A stretch of DNA of 64,000 nucleotides from Bartonella taylorii 8TBB (GCF_902825155.1 NZ_CADEAG010000006.1:1-64000); one strand, 5' to 3'; counted from the stretch's first letter, positions 26,107 to 35,818 are shown. Notes: generated by a model not told the origin, from the sequence alone. Made by a program: numbers and translations.

Positions 26107-27579
26107 AAAGTTCCTTGAATATATGTAAGCTCATAAACCCTCTCAAGTAATATTTTGCTTAAGACCCTTTTAACTTAATGGGTATTTTGTGTATTTAATT
26201 TGCACATAACTAGTTGGTCTTATATACCTTTTAAGTGCAGTTTACACAGATAAGAACTGGAGAATAAGATTTTTAAATGCACCTTTACAAAGTATAATCT
26301 CTTTTGCAGAATTTTTCTATTCATGTTTCGAATTTTGCTACATGGTATTAGGAAGAAACACTCCAAAGTTCTAACAAACATACCAACAATTTCATTATAA
26401 AACGAATCAGAAGATTTGATTGTAAACATCTTCTGATAGATATTGATTTTTTTTTAAATGCTTGCTCTCTCTTCATCTAAAGATTAAAGTCCGATATTCT
26501 TTTCTTCAATTCCAACAAGTAATACTTTTTTCCAATCTTTACAGAAGATAAAAATGCTATTATCACGATTAAATTCTCAAACATATCTAACAAGTGATCT
26601 TTGGAAAAATTAATTAAGTTTAAGATACTACTAAATGGTATAGCCATCAGAACAGAATTTCTTTGAATGAGCAAAAATATTCGTTTTAATCCTATAAAAA
26701 TTTTCCGCTTTTGATAACTTACTTTTTAAGTATGTGAAGATATTTTTAGTACTTCCATTAAAACGAAAAAAATCGATAACAAAAAATGGAAATGAATATT
26801 ACTTATTTTATAAATCATACCTACAAAAGTTAAGATATAACTAGATTGGCTGCATATGCTAAACAGTGTGCGGTTCTTTAGACATAATTAAGAAACCTTC
26901 ATCCTCATCCGATTTGAGCTCTGTTTCATTATGAAATAATTTACATTCCTTAGTATTCATAACATATTCTAAAATTGATATAATTTGTCATGAACCATAA
27001 TATACCTTTTGACCATAACAATACAAATAAATACAACTATCGGATAACGATTTAATACCATCCAACAGAACATACACCCCAATAATAATCACTCTTATGA
27101 AGAAATAATACAGTTACATATTATTTTAATGCTTTAAATTATCACACAATAAAAAATGAGCTCTTTTGTATTTATTAGCTCATATAATAAAAATATTATC
27201 ATTAGTAGCTATCATTATCGTTTAATAAGAATTTTCTATCTATGTAATATTCTACATATTTATATATAATTTATGTTAAAATATTTAAAAAATATAGTTT
27301 ATATGTGGATTATAAATATCCATCAATTTTTCTGAAAGATTATAGCCCTCTTACGAATTTGTCTTAAAACTCTTAAGAAACAATTTTTATAAATACTACT
27401 ATCATTTTTAATCATAAATTTTAAGTAAGTACAATTATATTTTCATTATGTGTTTTTATTGTTGACTAAAAATACATAATAACGTATATTGTTTAAAATA
27501 TGGTGAGTTTTTGGCACAATTTGTATATTTATAATGTTTGTTTATTTTATTTAAGTAAATAATATTGGAGGTGAAAATT
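26107..27579. other. AT-rich gene-poor region upstream of the small secreted protein array
   Basis: About 1.47 kb, very rich in A and T, with no frame that has protein-like composition plus a ribosome binding site. Frames at 26220-26429 and 26477-26674 (minus) are rich in F, I and L without coding character. It could hold decayed genes or regulatory RNA, but I see no specific element. Together with the following array it forms a low-GC, probably lineage-specific segment. Confidence 0.5.
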
Positions 27580-27927
27580 ATGGTCAAAGTATTTAAAAAT
27601 TATATCTTGAGTGCTGTTATGGCGATAACTTTTTCTTTTTCGCAAGTTGTAAGTGTTAATGCGAACTACTTGATAAGTAACTCTCAAAAAGAGAAAATTT
27701 CTGTTTCCGTAATAGAAAGTGAAAAGGAAAAAGCAATCAATATGGCTGCTTTCCACGTTCCAACTGTCAGTTATGGAGAAAAAAATGGAGCTCCTGTTGA
27801 AGGAAAAGTTGAAAACGTAGTTGAAACTGTGACGGTAGCAATGGGGCTATTGGTTGTTGGATATGCACTCAATATCATAGGATCTATAATAGGATGGGTA
27901 AAAGACATAGTAGTAATTTTCAAATAA
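27580..27927 (+). CDS. Small secreted/membrane-active protein, array member 1
   Basis: A 115-residue protein of unknown function, first of three tandem paralogues. Residues 1-28 are a signal peptide (VKVFKNYILSAVMAITFS, then SQVVSVNA) with predicted cleavage before N29 or so. The mature part has a charged region (SEKEKAINMAAFHVPTVSYG), the motif GAPVEGKVENVVETV, and a C-terminal hydrophobic glycine-rich segment (GLLVVGYALNIIGSIIGWV) ending with KDIVVIFK. GGAGGTG six bases before ATG 27580 sets the start. The hydrophobic tail could insert in or lie on a membrane; a toxin or bacteriocin-like role is only a guess. Confidence 0.7.
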   Translation: MVKVFKNYILSAVMAITFSFSQVVSVNANYLISNSQKEKISVSVIESEKEKAINMAAFHVPTVSYGEKNGAPVEGKVENVVETVTVAMGLLVVGYALNIIGSIIGWVKDIVVIFK

Positions 27928-27953
27928 ATTCGCTCAATGTGCAGTTTTAAAAA

Positions 27954-28003
27954 CAGCTTCATTATGTATTGTTAATTATTGCAAAAATTACATAATGAAG
28001 CTG
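27954..28003. repeat. Perfect 15-bp inverted repeat between array members 1 and 2
   Basis: CAGCTTCATTATGTA (27954-27968) is exactly repeated inverted at 27989-28003, with a 20-base loop. No T run follows, so a simple intrinsic terminator is not certain; it may stabilise the first message or be a protein-binding site. Confidence 0.55.
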
Positions 28004-28100
28004 CTATCTCTTACCATAAACAGCAAAGTCCGTGGAGAACATTCAAACCTCTACATTTACTCGCTTATACTGAAATAGTAAAATATTGGAGGTAAAAGTT

Positions 28101-28460
28101 ATGATCAAAATATTTAAAAACTATGTATTAAGTGTTTTTATTGCGCTAGCTTTTTCTTTTTCACAAATTGTGAGTATTAATGCAAACTGTTTGAAAAATG
28201 ATTCTCAGAAAGGAGGGGTATTTGTAACAGAACAGAGAGGCAAAAACGCAACCAATATAGCTACTCTCTATACCACAAGTTTAAATTATGGAGTGGAAAA
28301 TGAAGCTTTTATTGAAGGAAAATTTGAGAAAGTAATTGAACGCATTACAATAGGAAACTTTGGTATTGGAATGATTATTGGATATGCATCAACTACAGTA
28401 GGCATGCTATTAGGATGGATGATAAGTAAAATAGCAATGCTTATCAAATCATCTCTTTAA
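28101..28460 (+). CDS. Small secreted/membrane-active protein, array member 2
   Basis: A 119-residue paralogue of the gene at 27580. The signal peptide is closely alike (IKIFKNYVLSVFIALAFSFS, then QIVSINAN), while the mature part is more divergent. Shared landmarks are N-A-x-N-I-A-T-L-Y, NEAFIEGKFEKVIERIT, and a hydrophobic tail (GIGMIIGYASTTVGMLLGWM) with GW followed by a K-I pair as in member 3. One mature cysteine (NCLKN) is unique to this copy. GGAGG lies well placed before ATG 28101. The function is unknown. Confidence 0.7.
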   Translation: MIKIFKNYVLSVFIALAFSFSQIVSINANCLKNDSQKGGVFVTEQRGKNATNIATLYTTSLNYGVENEAFIEGKFEKVIERITIGNFGIGMIIGYASTTVGMLLGWMISKIAMLIKSSL

Positions 28461-28510
28461 AATTGAAACTTCACAAGAGATCGGATCTTTTAGTGTAAAA
28501 TATAAGCAAT

Positions 28511-28558
28511 GAATACACTATATGTTCATTAATCATCACTGAAAAATAAAGTGTATTC
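28511..28558. repeat. 9-bp inverted repeat between array members 2 and 3
   Basis: GAATACACT (28511-28519) is inverted at 28550-28558 with a 30-base loop. A second short hairpin (CACACT, AAAAA, AGTGAGTG) follows directly. Like the repeat after member 1, it lies in the spacer after an array gene. Confidence 0.4.
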
Positions 28559-28666
28559 CCACACTAAAAAAGTGAGTGCTTTAAATGCTCTTATCTTTCT
28601 CTCTATGTGTTCACTGATGCGTTCATGCCTTCCAAGATAAACATGGAAAGTGTTTGAGGTAAAATT

Positions 28667-29038
28667 ATGGTCAAAATATTTAAAAATTACATATTAAATA
28701 TTCTTATATTAGTTGCTTTTTTTCTTTCACAAATTGTAAGTGTTAATGCAAATCCTTTGAGAAAAAACCATCAGCCAGAGAATATTTTTATTTCTGTAAT
28801 GGAACAAGGAAAAAAGCAAGCAATCAATATGGTTACCCTCTATGTGCCAAGTTTCATTTATGAAACAAAAAATGAAGCTGTTCTTGAAGAAAAATTTGAG
28901 AAAATAGTATTTAAGCCTATTACGCTAGGATTTTTTACTACAGTAGGGGCTTTAAGTTTTGGATTTTTGACCGGCTCTATTATGTCCATATTGAGTGCGA
29001 TAATCGGATGGGGAATAGGTAAAATTAAAGCCACATAA
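28667..29038 (+). CDS. Small secreted/membrane-active protein, array member 3
   Basis: A 123-residue paralogue of the two preceding genes. It keeps the signal peptide pattern (VKIFKNYILNILILVAFFLS, then QIVSVNAN) and the core motifs KQAINMVTLYVPS and KNEAVLEEKFEKIV. Its hydrophobic C-terminal region is longer and richer in glycine (LGFFTTVGALSFGFLTGSIM), ending in IIGWGIGKIKAT. TGAGGT before ATG 28667 is the ribosome binding site. A clear terminator follows 50 bases after the stop. Function unknown, as for the other members. Confidence 0.7.
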   Translation: MVKIFKNYILNILILVAFFLSQIVSVNANPLRKNHQPENIFISVMEQGKKQAINMVTLYVPSFIYETKNEAVLEEKFEKIVFKPITLGFFTTVGALSFGFLTGSIMSILSAIIGWGIGKIKAT

Positions 29039-29089
29039 CTTAAAATTATTCGGTTACTTTTTTGTTTTTTAAAAGTAGTATTTAAATTG

Positions 29090-29125
29090 CAGTCTGTCTC
29101 ACATAATTGAGGTAGACTGTTTTTT
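29090..29125 (+). terminator. Intrinsic terminator after the array
   Basis: CAGTCT (29090-29095) pairs with AGACTG (29114-29119), with further pairing of CTC and GAG inside, and a TTTTTT run follows at once. It ends the small secreted protein array. Confidence 0.75.
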
Positions 29126-29677
29126 GTGCTTTCTATGTATAAACTTACTTATTAACAATAATATTGCTTAATACAAATATAGTACCTTTTAACACAAAAA
29201 ATGATATTTGGACGAAACAAAAATGACTTTAGATGCACAACTTCCGCACAGAATGTCATGAAATTACCTTATAAATTCTCCAACATGATTCATGTTGTAT
29301 TATTTGAGAGAGATTAAGTTTTATATGAGTTGATGATAAAAAGTAAGAATAAAAAATAACTAAGAACAATTGAGCTTTCACAAGAAACTTGACAGACACT
29401 ATCCTGAATATTGATTTAATATTCAGGTAGATTTTTTGGTGAACAAAAAATGTGAAATGCGCGAACGAATAATAGAAAAAGATCCTTCGACTATGACAAA
29501 CTGTTCATGAATATTGTTCCTTTATATTTCAATACCCGAAAGAGCAAATTGTATCTTTTTTCACTATTTACAAGCATATGTAAATAAATTTCTATTTATT
29601 TAATAAATTAAATATTATTAAAAACATGGATAAGTAGCTTCACCAACTTGCAGAAAATAAACAAAGGAAAAAACTTT
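29126..29677. other. Intergenic region upstream of thrC
   Basis: About 550 bp without a gene. It holds a second strong terminator-like hairpin (next entry). No transcription unit that would end there can be seen, so a small RNA ending at 29436 is possible. The thrC promoter must lie in the last 200 bases but is not obvious. Confidence 0.4.
29403..29436 (+). terminator. Orphan intrinsic terminator-like hairpin
   Basis: CCTGAATATT, GATTT, AATATTCAGG: a perfect 10-bp stem with a 5-base loop, followed four bases later by TTTTTT (29431-29436). No protein gene ends just upstream, so it may end a small RNA or be a leftover of a lost gene. Confidence 0.6.
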
Positions 29678-31075
29678 ATGAAATATATCAGCACGAGAGG
29701 TGAAGCACCTGTTTTAGGCTTTACCGAAACGATCATGACTGGGCTAGCTAGTGATGGTGGTCTTTATCTTCCAGAAAAATTTCCTCAATTATCGCCCGAT
29801 GCATTACGAGCGCTCCGCGGACAATCTTATACTACAATTGCTAAAACAATTCTTTGGCCTTTTGTGAATAACGAAATCGAATATAAATCTTTTGAGAATA
29901 TGATTGCCGAATCTTATGCCACCTTTCGTCATCCAGTAACCTGTCCATTATTGCAAACTGGAACAGATGAATTTATTCTTGAGCTTTTTCATGGTCCTAC
30001 TTTGGCATTCAAAGATGTCGCAATGCAGTTTCTTTCTAGACTGATGGATTACGTTCTCACTAAAAAAAATAGACGCGCAACAGTTATTGCTGCCACATCA
30101 GGAGATACCGGAGGAGCTGCAATACAAGCCTTCGCTGAAAGAGAACACTCAGACATTTTTATTTTGTTTCCTAAAGGGCGTGTATCAGCCGTTCAGCAGC
30201 GACAAATGACTACCAACCACAGTACAAATGTTCATGCTATAGCCATTGAAGGAAATTTTGATGATTGCCAAGCACTCGTCAAAGCAATGTTTAACGACCA
30301 TAATTTTCGACAAAAAAAAGCACTTTCGGGAGTTAATTCTATAAACTGGGCACGTATTATGGCGCAAATTGTTTATTATTTTTCATCTGCTCTTTCCTTA
30401 GGTGCTCCTGATAGGACTGTTTCATTTACTGTTCCTACTGGAAATTTCGGTGATATTTTTGCAGGTTATGTTGCTGCCCGTATGGGTTTACCCATTGCCC
30501 AACTAGTCATTGCAACGAATGATAATGACATCCTTGTACGTACATTAGCCAACGGTATTTATGAAACACATCCCATAACCCATACAACATCACCCTCTAT
30601 GGATATTCAAGTCTCTTCTAATTTTGAACGCTTACTGTTTGAAAGCAGTGATCGTAATTCAATGCGGATTCGCAATACGATGGAAAACTTGGAAAAATTA
30701 GGATATTTTAATCTTGGTGAAAAGCAGCTCAAAAATATTCGTTCTCTGTTTTCTGCTGGGAAAAGTAACGTAGCTGAAACGGCACAAATGATTGACCGTG
30801 TTTATAAAGAAAGCGGCTATCTCGCTGATCCACATACAGCTGTTGCACTTAAAGTAGCGCGCGAAAACAAGCAACCACATATTCCAATGATCGTCCTTTC
30901 TACCGCTCATCCTGCTAAATTTCCTGATGCTATCAAAAATGCCTGTGGATTTAACCCTCCATGGCCATCCTGTCTCAACGGTTTAATGGAACGCGAAGAA
31001 CATTTTATAGATCTTGCTAATGATGAAAAAATAGTCAAAGATTATATTTCTTTAAAATCGCGTGCATCTTATTGA
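29678..31075 (+). CDS. thrC: Threonine synthase
   Basis: A 465-residue PLP enzyme making threonine from O-phosphohomoserine. K112 in GPTLAFKDVAMQF binds PLP; AATSGDTGGAAIQAF and PTGNFGDIFAGYVA are the phosphate and cofactor contacts typical of the long (class 1) threonine synthases. AAAGGA precedes ATG 29678, which also gives the family start MKYISTRG; the longer frame from 29648 is less likely. The homoserine kinase gene thrB is in the window at 37851, not linked. The peptidase gene follows after about 85 bases. Confidence 0.96.
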   Translation: MKYISTRGEAPVLGFTETIMTGLASDGGLYLPEKFPQLSPDALRALRGQSYTTIAKTILWPFVNNEIEYKSFENMIAESYATFRHPVTCPLLQTGTDEFILELFHGPTLAFKDVAMQFLSRLMDYVLTKKNRRATVIAATSGDTGGAAIQAFAEREHSDIFILFPKGRVSAVQQRQMTTNHSTNVHAIAIEGNFDDCQALVKAMFNDHNFRQKKALSGVNSINWARIMAQIVYYFSSALSLGAPDRTVSFTVPTGNFGDIFAGYVAARMGLPIAQLVIATNDNDILVRTLANGIYETHPITHTTSPSMDIQVSSNFERLLFESSDRNSMRIRNTMENLEKLGYFNLGEKQLKNIRSLFSAGKSNVAETAQMIDRVYKESGYLADPHTAVALKVARENKQPHIPMIVLSTAHPAKFPDAIKNACGFNPPWPSCLNGLMEREEHFIDLANDEKIVKDYISLKSRASY

Positions 31076-31159
31076 ACTTAGCTGCATTAATTCAAATCAA
31101 CAATATTCCAATATCCTTAAAATAAGGTATTTGGCTTGTTTAATGGAGTCGTAAACAAC

Positions 31160-32434
31160 ATGGGTGTAGATATCAGTCGCCTTAGTAATGGTTTGACTAT
31201 CGCCACACATACAATGCAACAAATTGACAGTGTAGCACTCGGAATATGGGTTAAAGTTGGTTCACGCAATGAAACCGTCACACAACATGGCATCGCCCAT
31301 CTCCTTGAACATATGGCCTTCAAAGGAACAGAAAACCGTACAGCCTTTCAAATTGCAACAGATATTGAAGATGTTGGAGGTGAAATTAATGCTACAACTA
31401 GTACTGAAACAACTGCCTACTTTGCGCGCGTACTTAAAAATGATGTCCCACTTGCTATTGACATTCTAGCCGATATTTTGATGTATTCAACATTTGACGA
31501 AGAGGAATTAGAACGAGAAAAAAAAGTCATTCTTCAGGAAATTAGTGCCGCCCATGATGTTCCTGATGATATTGTTTTTGATCACTTTACTGAAACAGCC
31601 TTTCGTCATCAGTCACTTGGTCGCTCTATTTTAGGAACCCAAAAAACACTGCAATCCTTTACATCCGCTGACCTTCATAGTTTTATGAATAAACAATACA
31701 GTGCAGATCGTATGATCGTAGTTGCGGCAGGAGCTGTACAGCACGAAAAATTTCTGCAAGAAGTTGAAAACCGTCTTAGCACCTTTCGTCCCCATTCAAC
31801 AGCGCCCCTTACCAACCTTGCAAATTATGTCGGCGGCGATTTTCGTGAATATCGTGATCTCATGGATACACAAGTTGTTCTCGGGTTTGAAGGGCGCGCT
31901 TATCACGCTCGTGACTTTTACACTGCCCAAATTCTTTCCATTATTCTTGGCGGAGGCATGTCATCGCGTCTCTTTCAAGAAGCAAGAGAAAAGCGTGGAT
32001 TATGTTATTCTATTTACGCTTTTCATTGGGGGTTTTCAGATACTGGGCTCTTTGGCGTTCATGCCGCTACTGCACAAAAAGGACTAAAAGAACTGCTTCC
32101 CGTGATTCTTGATGAACTTTCTAAGGCAAGCAAAAATATTCATGCCAATGAACTTCAACGCGCACAAGCGCAATATCGAGCTAACCTTACTATGTCACAG
32201 GAAAATCCATCTAGTCACGCGCATCTTATTGCCCGCCAAATGCTTCTTTATGGTCGACCAATTCCAATATCTGAAACAATTGAACGCTTAGATCTCATTA
32301 CTCCTGCAAGATTAACTGATTTAGCGCATCACCTTTTTAGCAATTCTACTCCAACATTAGCCGCTGTTGGACCCGTTGGTCCTCTCATAAATTTTGAGGA
32401 TTTAACATCACTTCTTTCCTACAAAATAAAGTAA
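31160..32434 (+). CDS. mppA: M16 zinc peptidase (mitochondrial processing peptidase type)
   Basis: A 424-residue M16B peptidase. The inverted zinc motif HLLEH (residues 47-51, GIAHLLEHMAFKGT) and the distal glutamate region (EREKKVILQEI) are intact, so it should be active. The second, inactive half shows VLGFEGRAY and ILGGGMSSRLFQEAREKRGL, the glycine-rich loop of the family. Relatives in alphaproteobacteria resemble mitochondrial processing peptidase and follow thrC, as here. The ATG at 31160 (MGVDISRLSNGLT) fits the family start better than ATG 31136. Confidence 0.92.
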   Translation: MGVDISRLSNGLTIATHTMQQIDSVALGIWVKVGSRNETVTQHGIAHLLEHMAFKGTENRTAFQIATDIEDVGGEINATTSTETTAYFARVLKNDVPLAIDILADILMYSTFDEEELEREKKVILQEISAAHDVPDDIVFDHFTETAFRHQSLGRSILGTQKTLQSFTSADLHSFMNKQYSADRMIVVAAGAVQHEKFLQEVENRLSTFRPHSTAPLTNLANYVGGDFREYRDLMDTQVVLGFEGRAYHARDFYTAQILSIILGGGMSSRLFQEAREKRGLCYSIYAFHWGFSDTGLFGVHAATAQKGLKELLPVILDELSKASKNIHANELQRAQAQYRANLTMSQENPSSHAHLIARQMLLYGRPIPISETIERLDLITPARLTDLAHHLFSNSTPTLAAVGPVGPLINFEDLTSLLSYKIK

Positions 32435-32888
32435 GATCAAATAAAGTCTCCCCAAAATGCTTTTATGCATATTGGATATATAAAAACTGCTTTTAAAAGC
32501 AGCAACATAATAACCATGCACAGGTTTTTATGATAAAATTTATCTCAAAAGTACTTCTCACCAAATAAGTTTGGGAAATATTTATCAAACAGCTGTACAA
32601 AACTACCCAACTCCCACTTCATGTGATAAAGTGTCTTACAAGCGAAGGTATATCTATGAAATCTGAAAACTCATGGTTTAATTTTGCCCTACGAAAATAT
32701 AAAATTCTATCAGCTTCAAACTTCATTGGTGCAAATAGATGTTTCGTTTATTTTTGTATAAAATCATACAATTTTTCAAAAGAAAATAATAACTGCTTGT
32801 TATGCAGGCCAAATTATAAAAGGTAGACGTTTTTTCTCAAAAATCTAAATTAAAATTAAACATCATAAAATATTGAGAGTGGGACATT
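32435..32888. other. Intergenic region before the GGDEF-EAL gene
   Basis: About 450 bp. A 67-codon frame at 32623-32826 has no family resemblance and poor start context, so I do not call it. No terminator with a T run is clear after mppA. Nothing else is seen. Confidence 0.35.
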
Positions 32889-35774
32889 GTGAAGAGTTTG
32901 CGTAAAATCATTGACATCATTTTCATCGTAGTCATTAGTTCTTTTGTCCACCTTACGTCAGCACAGGCAATTGAGCCTGTTAAAATTTCTTCTCAAGATG
33001 CTGCTCTTGATCTCTCAAAAGCAGTTGAAATTCACCATACAAACAGCTCTATCTTTCAAACAAGTACAGCACCAGGACAAGATGGCATTGTATGGCGCAT
33101 TGAGGTGCAGGCAAAAAGTGAAAAGTTTTCCGGAAACTGGGCAGTATTTTCTCTTGCAAACCCAACAGATGAACAAATTGATCGTCTTATTGTTGCACCC
33201 CATTATCGCATGGCTCATTCAGGCTTTCTTTGGCCAGACCTTGGATCAGCGCGGATTCAATCCATAACTCCAAGCGAAGGTTTTTCTCTCGATCGCCAAG
33301 CAAGTGCGAACTCTGATATTTTTCGTATTACACTTAACCCTGGCACTGTCGTTACGTTCGTAGCTGAACTTAACTCTGCAAATCTACCACAAATTTATTT
33401 ATGGCAACCTGAAGCCTATAAGGATGCAATCAATTCTTATACGCTTTATCATGGTATTCTGCTTGGTATATCAGGTCTTTTAGCACTCTTATTAACTGTT
33501 CTCTTCGTCGTCCGTGGAACAGGTCTCTTTCCTGCAACAGCCGCCATCGCTTGGGCAGTGCTCTTTTATATAGGCATTGACTTTAACTTTTTAAATAAAT
33601 TCTTTGCAGTGACGTTAACAACGCAACCGATCTGGCGTGCCAGTACAGAAGTAGCACTTGCTGCTACCCTCTTCATCTTCCTTTTTACTTATCTATGCCT
33701 TAACCGTTGGCACTATCACTTCAGTTATGGTGCAATTGTCTGGACCATCGCTTTTTGTGGTTTGGGAGCATTTGCTATTTATGACCCAACCAGAGCAGCT
33801 GGAATCGCTCGTATATCATTTGGCCTCACCGCTGTGCTTGGTATAATTTTAATCAGCTATTTTTCATTCCGAAACTATGACCGCGCAATCATGCTTATAC
33901 CGACATGGTTGCTCATTAGCTTTTGGTGTGTTGGAGCTTATGCCTGCATAGCAGGGTATTTAAACAATGATATTATCCAACCAGCATTAGCAGGAGGATT
34001 AGTGCTCATTGTTCTTCTTATCAGCTTTACTGTCATGCAACAAACTTTTTCCAATGACGCTTTCCATGAAGGAATATTTTCTGATCTTGAACAACAAGTA
34101 CTTGCAGCAAAGGGAGCTGGAAATATTATTTGGGACTGGAATGTTGAACGTGACCGCATTGTTGTACACCCAAACATGGCAACCCTCTTTGGTACTGAAA
34201 CCCACAAACTCAATGGACCTATGAGCAACTGGATTTCAGCCTTGCACTATGAGGATCGTGAACGCTTTCAAGCCATATTGGACATCATTCTTAAAAAGAA
34301 AAAAGGACGTATCGATCAAATTTTTCGACTCTCTTCTGGTGGTGGTTATTATCATTGGTTTTCCCTTCGCGCGCGTCCAGCTATGCAAAAAGATGGGAAA
34401 ATTACACGTGTCATTGGAACCATTGTAAATATTACCAACCATAAAAAGTCCGAAGAACGCTTATTGCATGATGCAATTCACGACAGCTTAACGGGCCTTC
34501 CTAACCAACAAATCTTCTTTGACAGGCTACAAAATTATACCTCTTTGGCTAAAGCAAATATCAAAATTAAACCAACTGTCTTTATGATTGACTTTGATAA
34601 TTTCCGTCAAATTAATCGTAAATTAGGCATAGCTGTTGGTGATACTGTACTACTTATCATTGCACGCCGTTTGAGCCGTCTTATTAACTTTCAAGATACC
34701 TTATCACGTCTTTCCGCAGACCGTTTTGCAATCATTTTACTCAGTGAGACTGAACCACAAAAAATTGCAGCATTTGCAGATCACCTGCACAAAACAATCT
34801 CAGCACCTATTTCACTTACAGAAAAAAAAATAACACTTTCAACTTCAATTGGACTGGTTACATGGAGTGAAAGTAGATCGACCGCTAAAGATATTTTAAA
34901 TGATAGCGAACTGGCGATGATCCGTGCAAAACAAATGGGTGGCAATCATATTGAACCTTTTCGCCCAAATTTTCGTACGTTAGGCATTGAGCATAACACT
35001 ATGGGGAAAGACATTCATGCTGCCATAAAGCGTAATGAAATAAAAATTCTCTACCATCCTATCCTTAATTTATCAGATGGGCATATTATTGGTTTTGAAA
35101 CAATTGTAGAATGGCATCATCCAAGTTATGGAAATTTAAATGTCTCTGACTTTATCAAGATCGTAGAAAATGAAAAAATCGTTATGGATTTGGCAGAATT
35201 TATCATCGATAATGCTGTTATTGATCTTACAAATGTACAAGAAAAATTTTCCAAACAATCTTTCTTTATTTCAATTAATTTACCAAGCACAGAAATGGTT
35301 CATTCTCGCTTTATCAGTCAATTGCGCTCTGCTCTGCTTCGCTACCCACTCAACAAAGGGGGCTTAATGATAGAAATCTCCGAGTTTGTCTTAAGAAAAA
35401 ACCCTGAACAATCAGCGCACTTTCTTGAACAAATTAAAGCTCTTGGAATGAATCTTGCTTTAGATAATTTTGGAACAGGTTATTCGTCACTTACTTATCT
35501 CGTACGTTATCCATTCGACATGGTTAAATTGGATCGTTCACTTATCTCAATAGACTCTCGCAAGAAAAAGCTTGTTCTCAAATCCATAATTAATATGGCA
35601 ACTGATCTTAATTTGCAAATTATCGCAGAAGGTGTTGAAAATGAAAAAGAAGCACTCTTCTTACGCCAAGAAGGCTGTAAATATGTTCAAAGCACGCTTG
35701 TTACTAAGCCAATTGCCATTGAAGAATTAATCACTCTCGTTCAGAATCATTTCCCTTATACAATCAAAGCATAA
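32889..35774 (+). CDS. Membrane 7TM-PAS-GGDEF-EAL protein with altered catalytic motifs
   Basis: A 961-residue signalling protein of the cyclic-di-GMP family. Order: signal peptide (1-27, ends TSAQA), periplasmic domain (30-175), about seven transmembrane helices (185-385), PAS domain (about 405-520), GGDEF domain (530-685), EAL domain (700-955). The GGDEF signature is SADRF (609-613), so the catalytic glutamate is arginine. The EAL signature is ETI (737-739), and the metal-binding DDFGTG is DNFGTG (D859, N860), while other EAL residues (NLP, IEISE, KLDRS, AEGVE) remain. Synthesis is very unlikely and hydrolysis doubtful; a binding or sensing role is inferred. GTG start with GAGAGTGGG upstream. 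Confidence 0.9.
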   Translation: MKSLRKIIDIIFIVVISSFVHLTSAQAIEPVKISSQDAALDLSKAVEIHHTNSSIFQTSTAPGQDGIVWRIEVQAKSEKFSGNWAVFSLANPTDEQIDRLIVAPHYRMAHSGFLWPDLGSARIQSITPSEGFSLDRQASANSDIFRITLNPGTVVTFVAELNSANLPQIYLWQPEAYKDAINSYTLYHGILLGISGLLALLLTVLFVVRGTGLFPATAAIAWAVLFYIGIDFNFLNKFFAVTLTTQPIWRASTEVALAATLFIFLFTYLCLNRWHYHFSYGAIVWTIAFCGLGAFAIYDPTRAAGIARISFGLTAVLGIILISYFSFRNYDRAIMLIPTWLLISFWCVGAYACIAGYLNNDIIQPALAGGLVLIVLLISFTVMQQTFSNDAFHEGIFSDLEQQVLAAKGAGNIIWDWNVERDRIVVHPNMATLFGTETHKLNGPMSNWISALHYEDRERFQAILDIILKKKKGRIDQIFRLSSGGGYYHWFSLRARPAMQKDGKITRVIGTIVNITNHKKSEERLLHDAIHDSLTGLPNQQIFFDRLQNYTSLAKANIKIKPTVFMIDFDNFRQINRKLGIAVGDTVLLIIARRLSRLINFQDTLSRLSADRFAIILLSETEPQKIAAFADHLHKTISAPISLTEKKITLSTSIGLVTWSESRSTAKDILNDSELAMIRAKQMGGNHIEPFRPNFRTLGIEHNTMGKDIHAAIKRNEIKILYHPILNLSDGHIIGFETIVEWHHPSYGNLNVSDFIKIVENEKIVMDLAEFIIDNAVIDLTNVQEKFSKQSFFISINLPSTEMVHSRFISQLRSALLRYPLNKGGLMIEISEFVLRKNPEQSAHFLEQIKALGMNLALDNFGTGYSSLTYLVRYPFDMVKLDRSLISIDSRKKKLVLKSIINMATDLNLQIIAEGVENEKEALFLRQEGCKYVQSTLVTKPIAIEELITLVQNHFPYTIKA

Positions 35775-35818
35775 TGTATAGGGCATTGTATAAAATCAAA
35801 AACTCGGAAAATGAAACT

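Noticed and set aside
26220-26674. Two minus-strand frames in the AT-rich gap before the secreted protein array.
   Set aside because: Composition is that expected of random AT-rich DNA; starts are not supported.
32623-32826. 67-codon plus-strand frame upstream of the GGDEF-EAL gene.
   Set aside because: No ribosome binding site of note and no recognisable domain; chance frame in a spacer.
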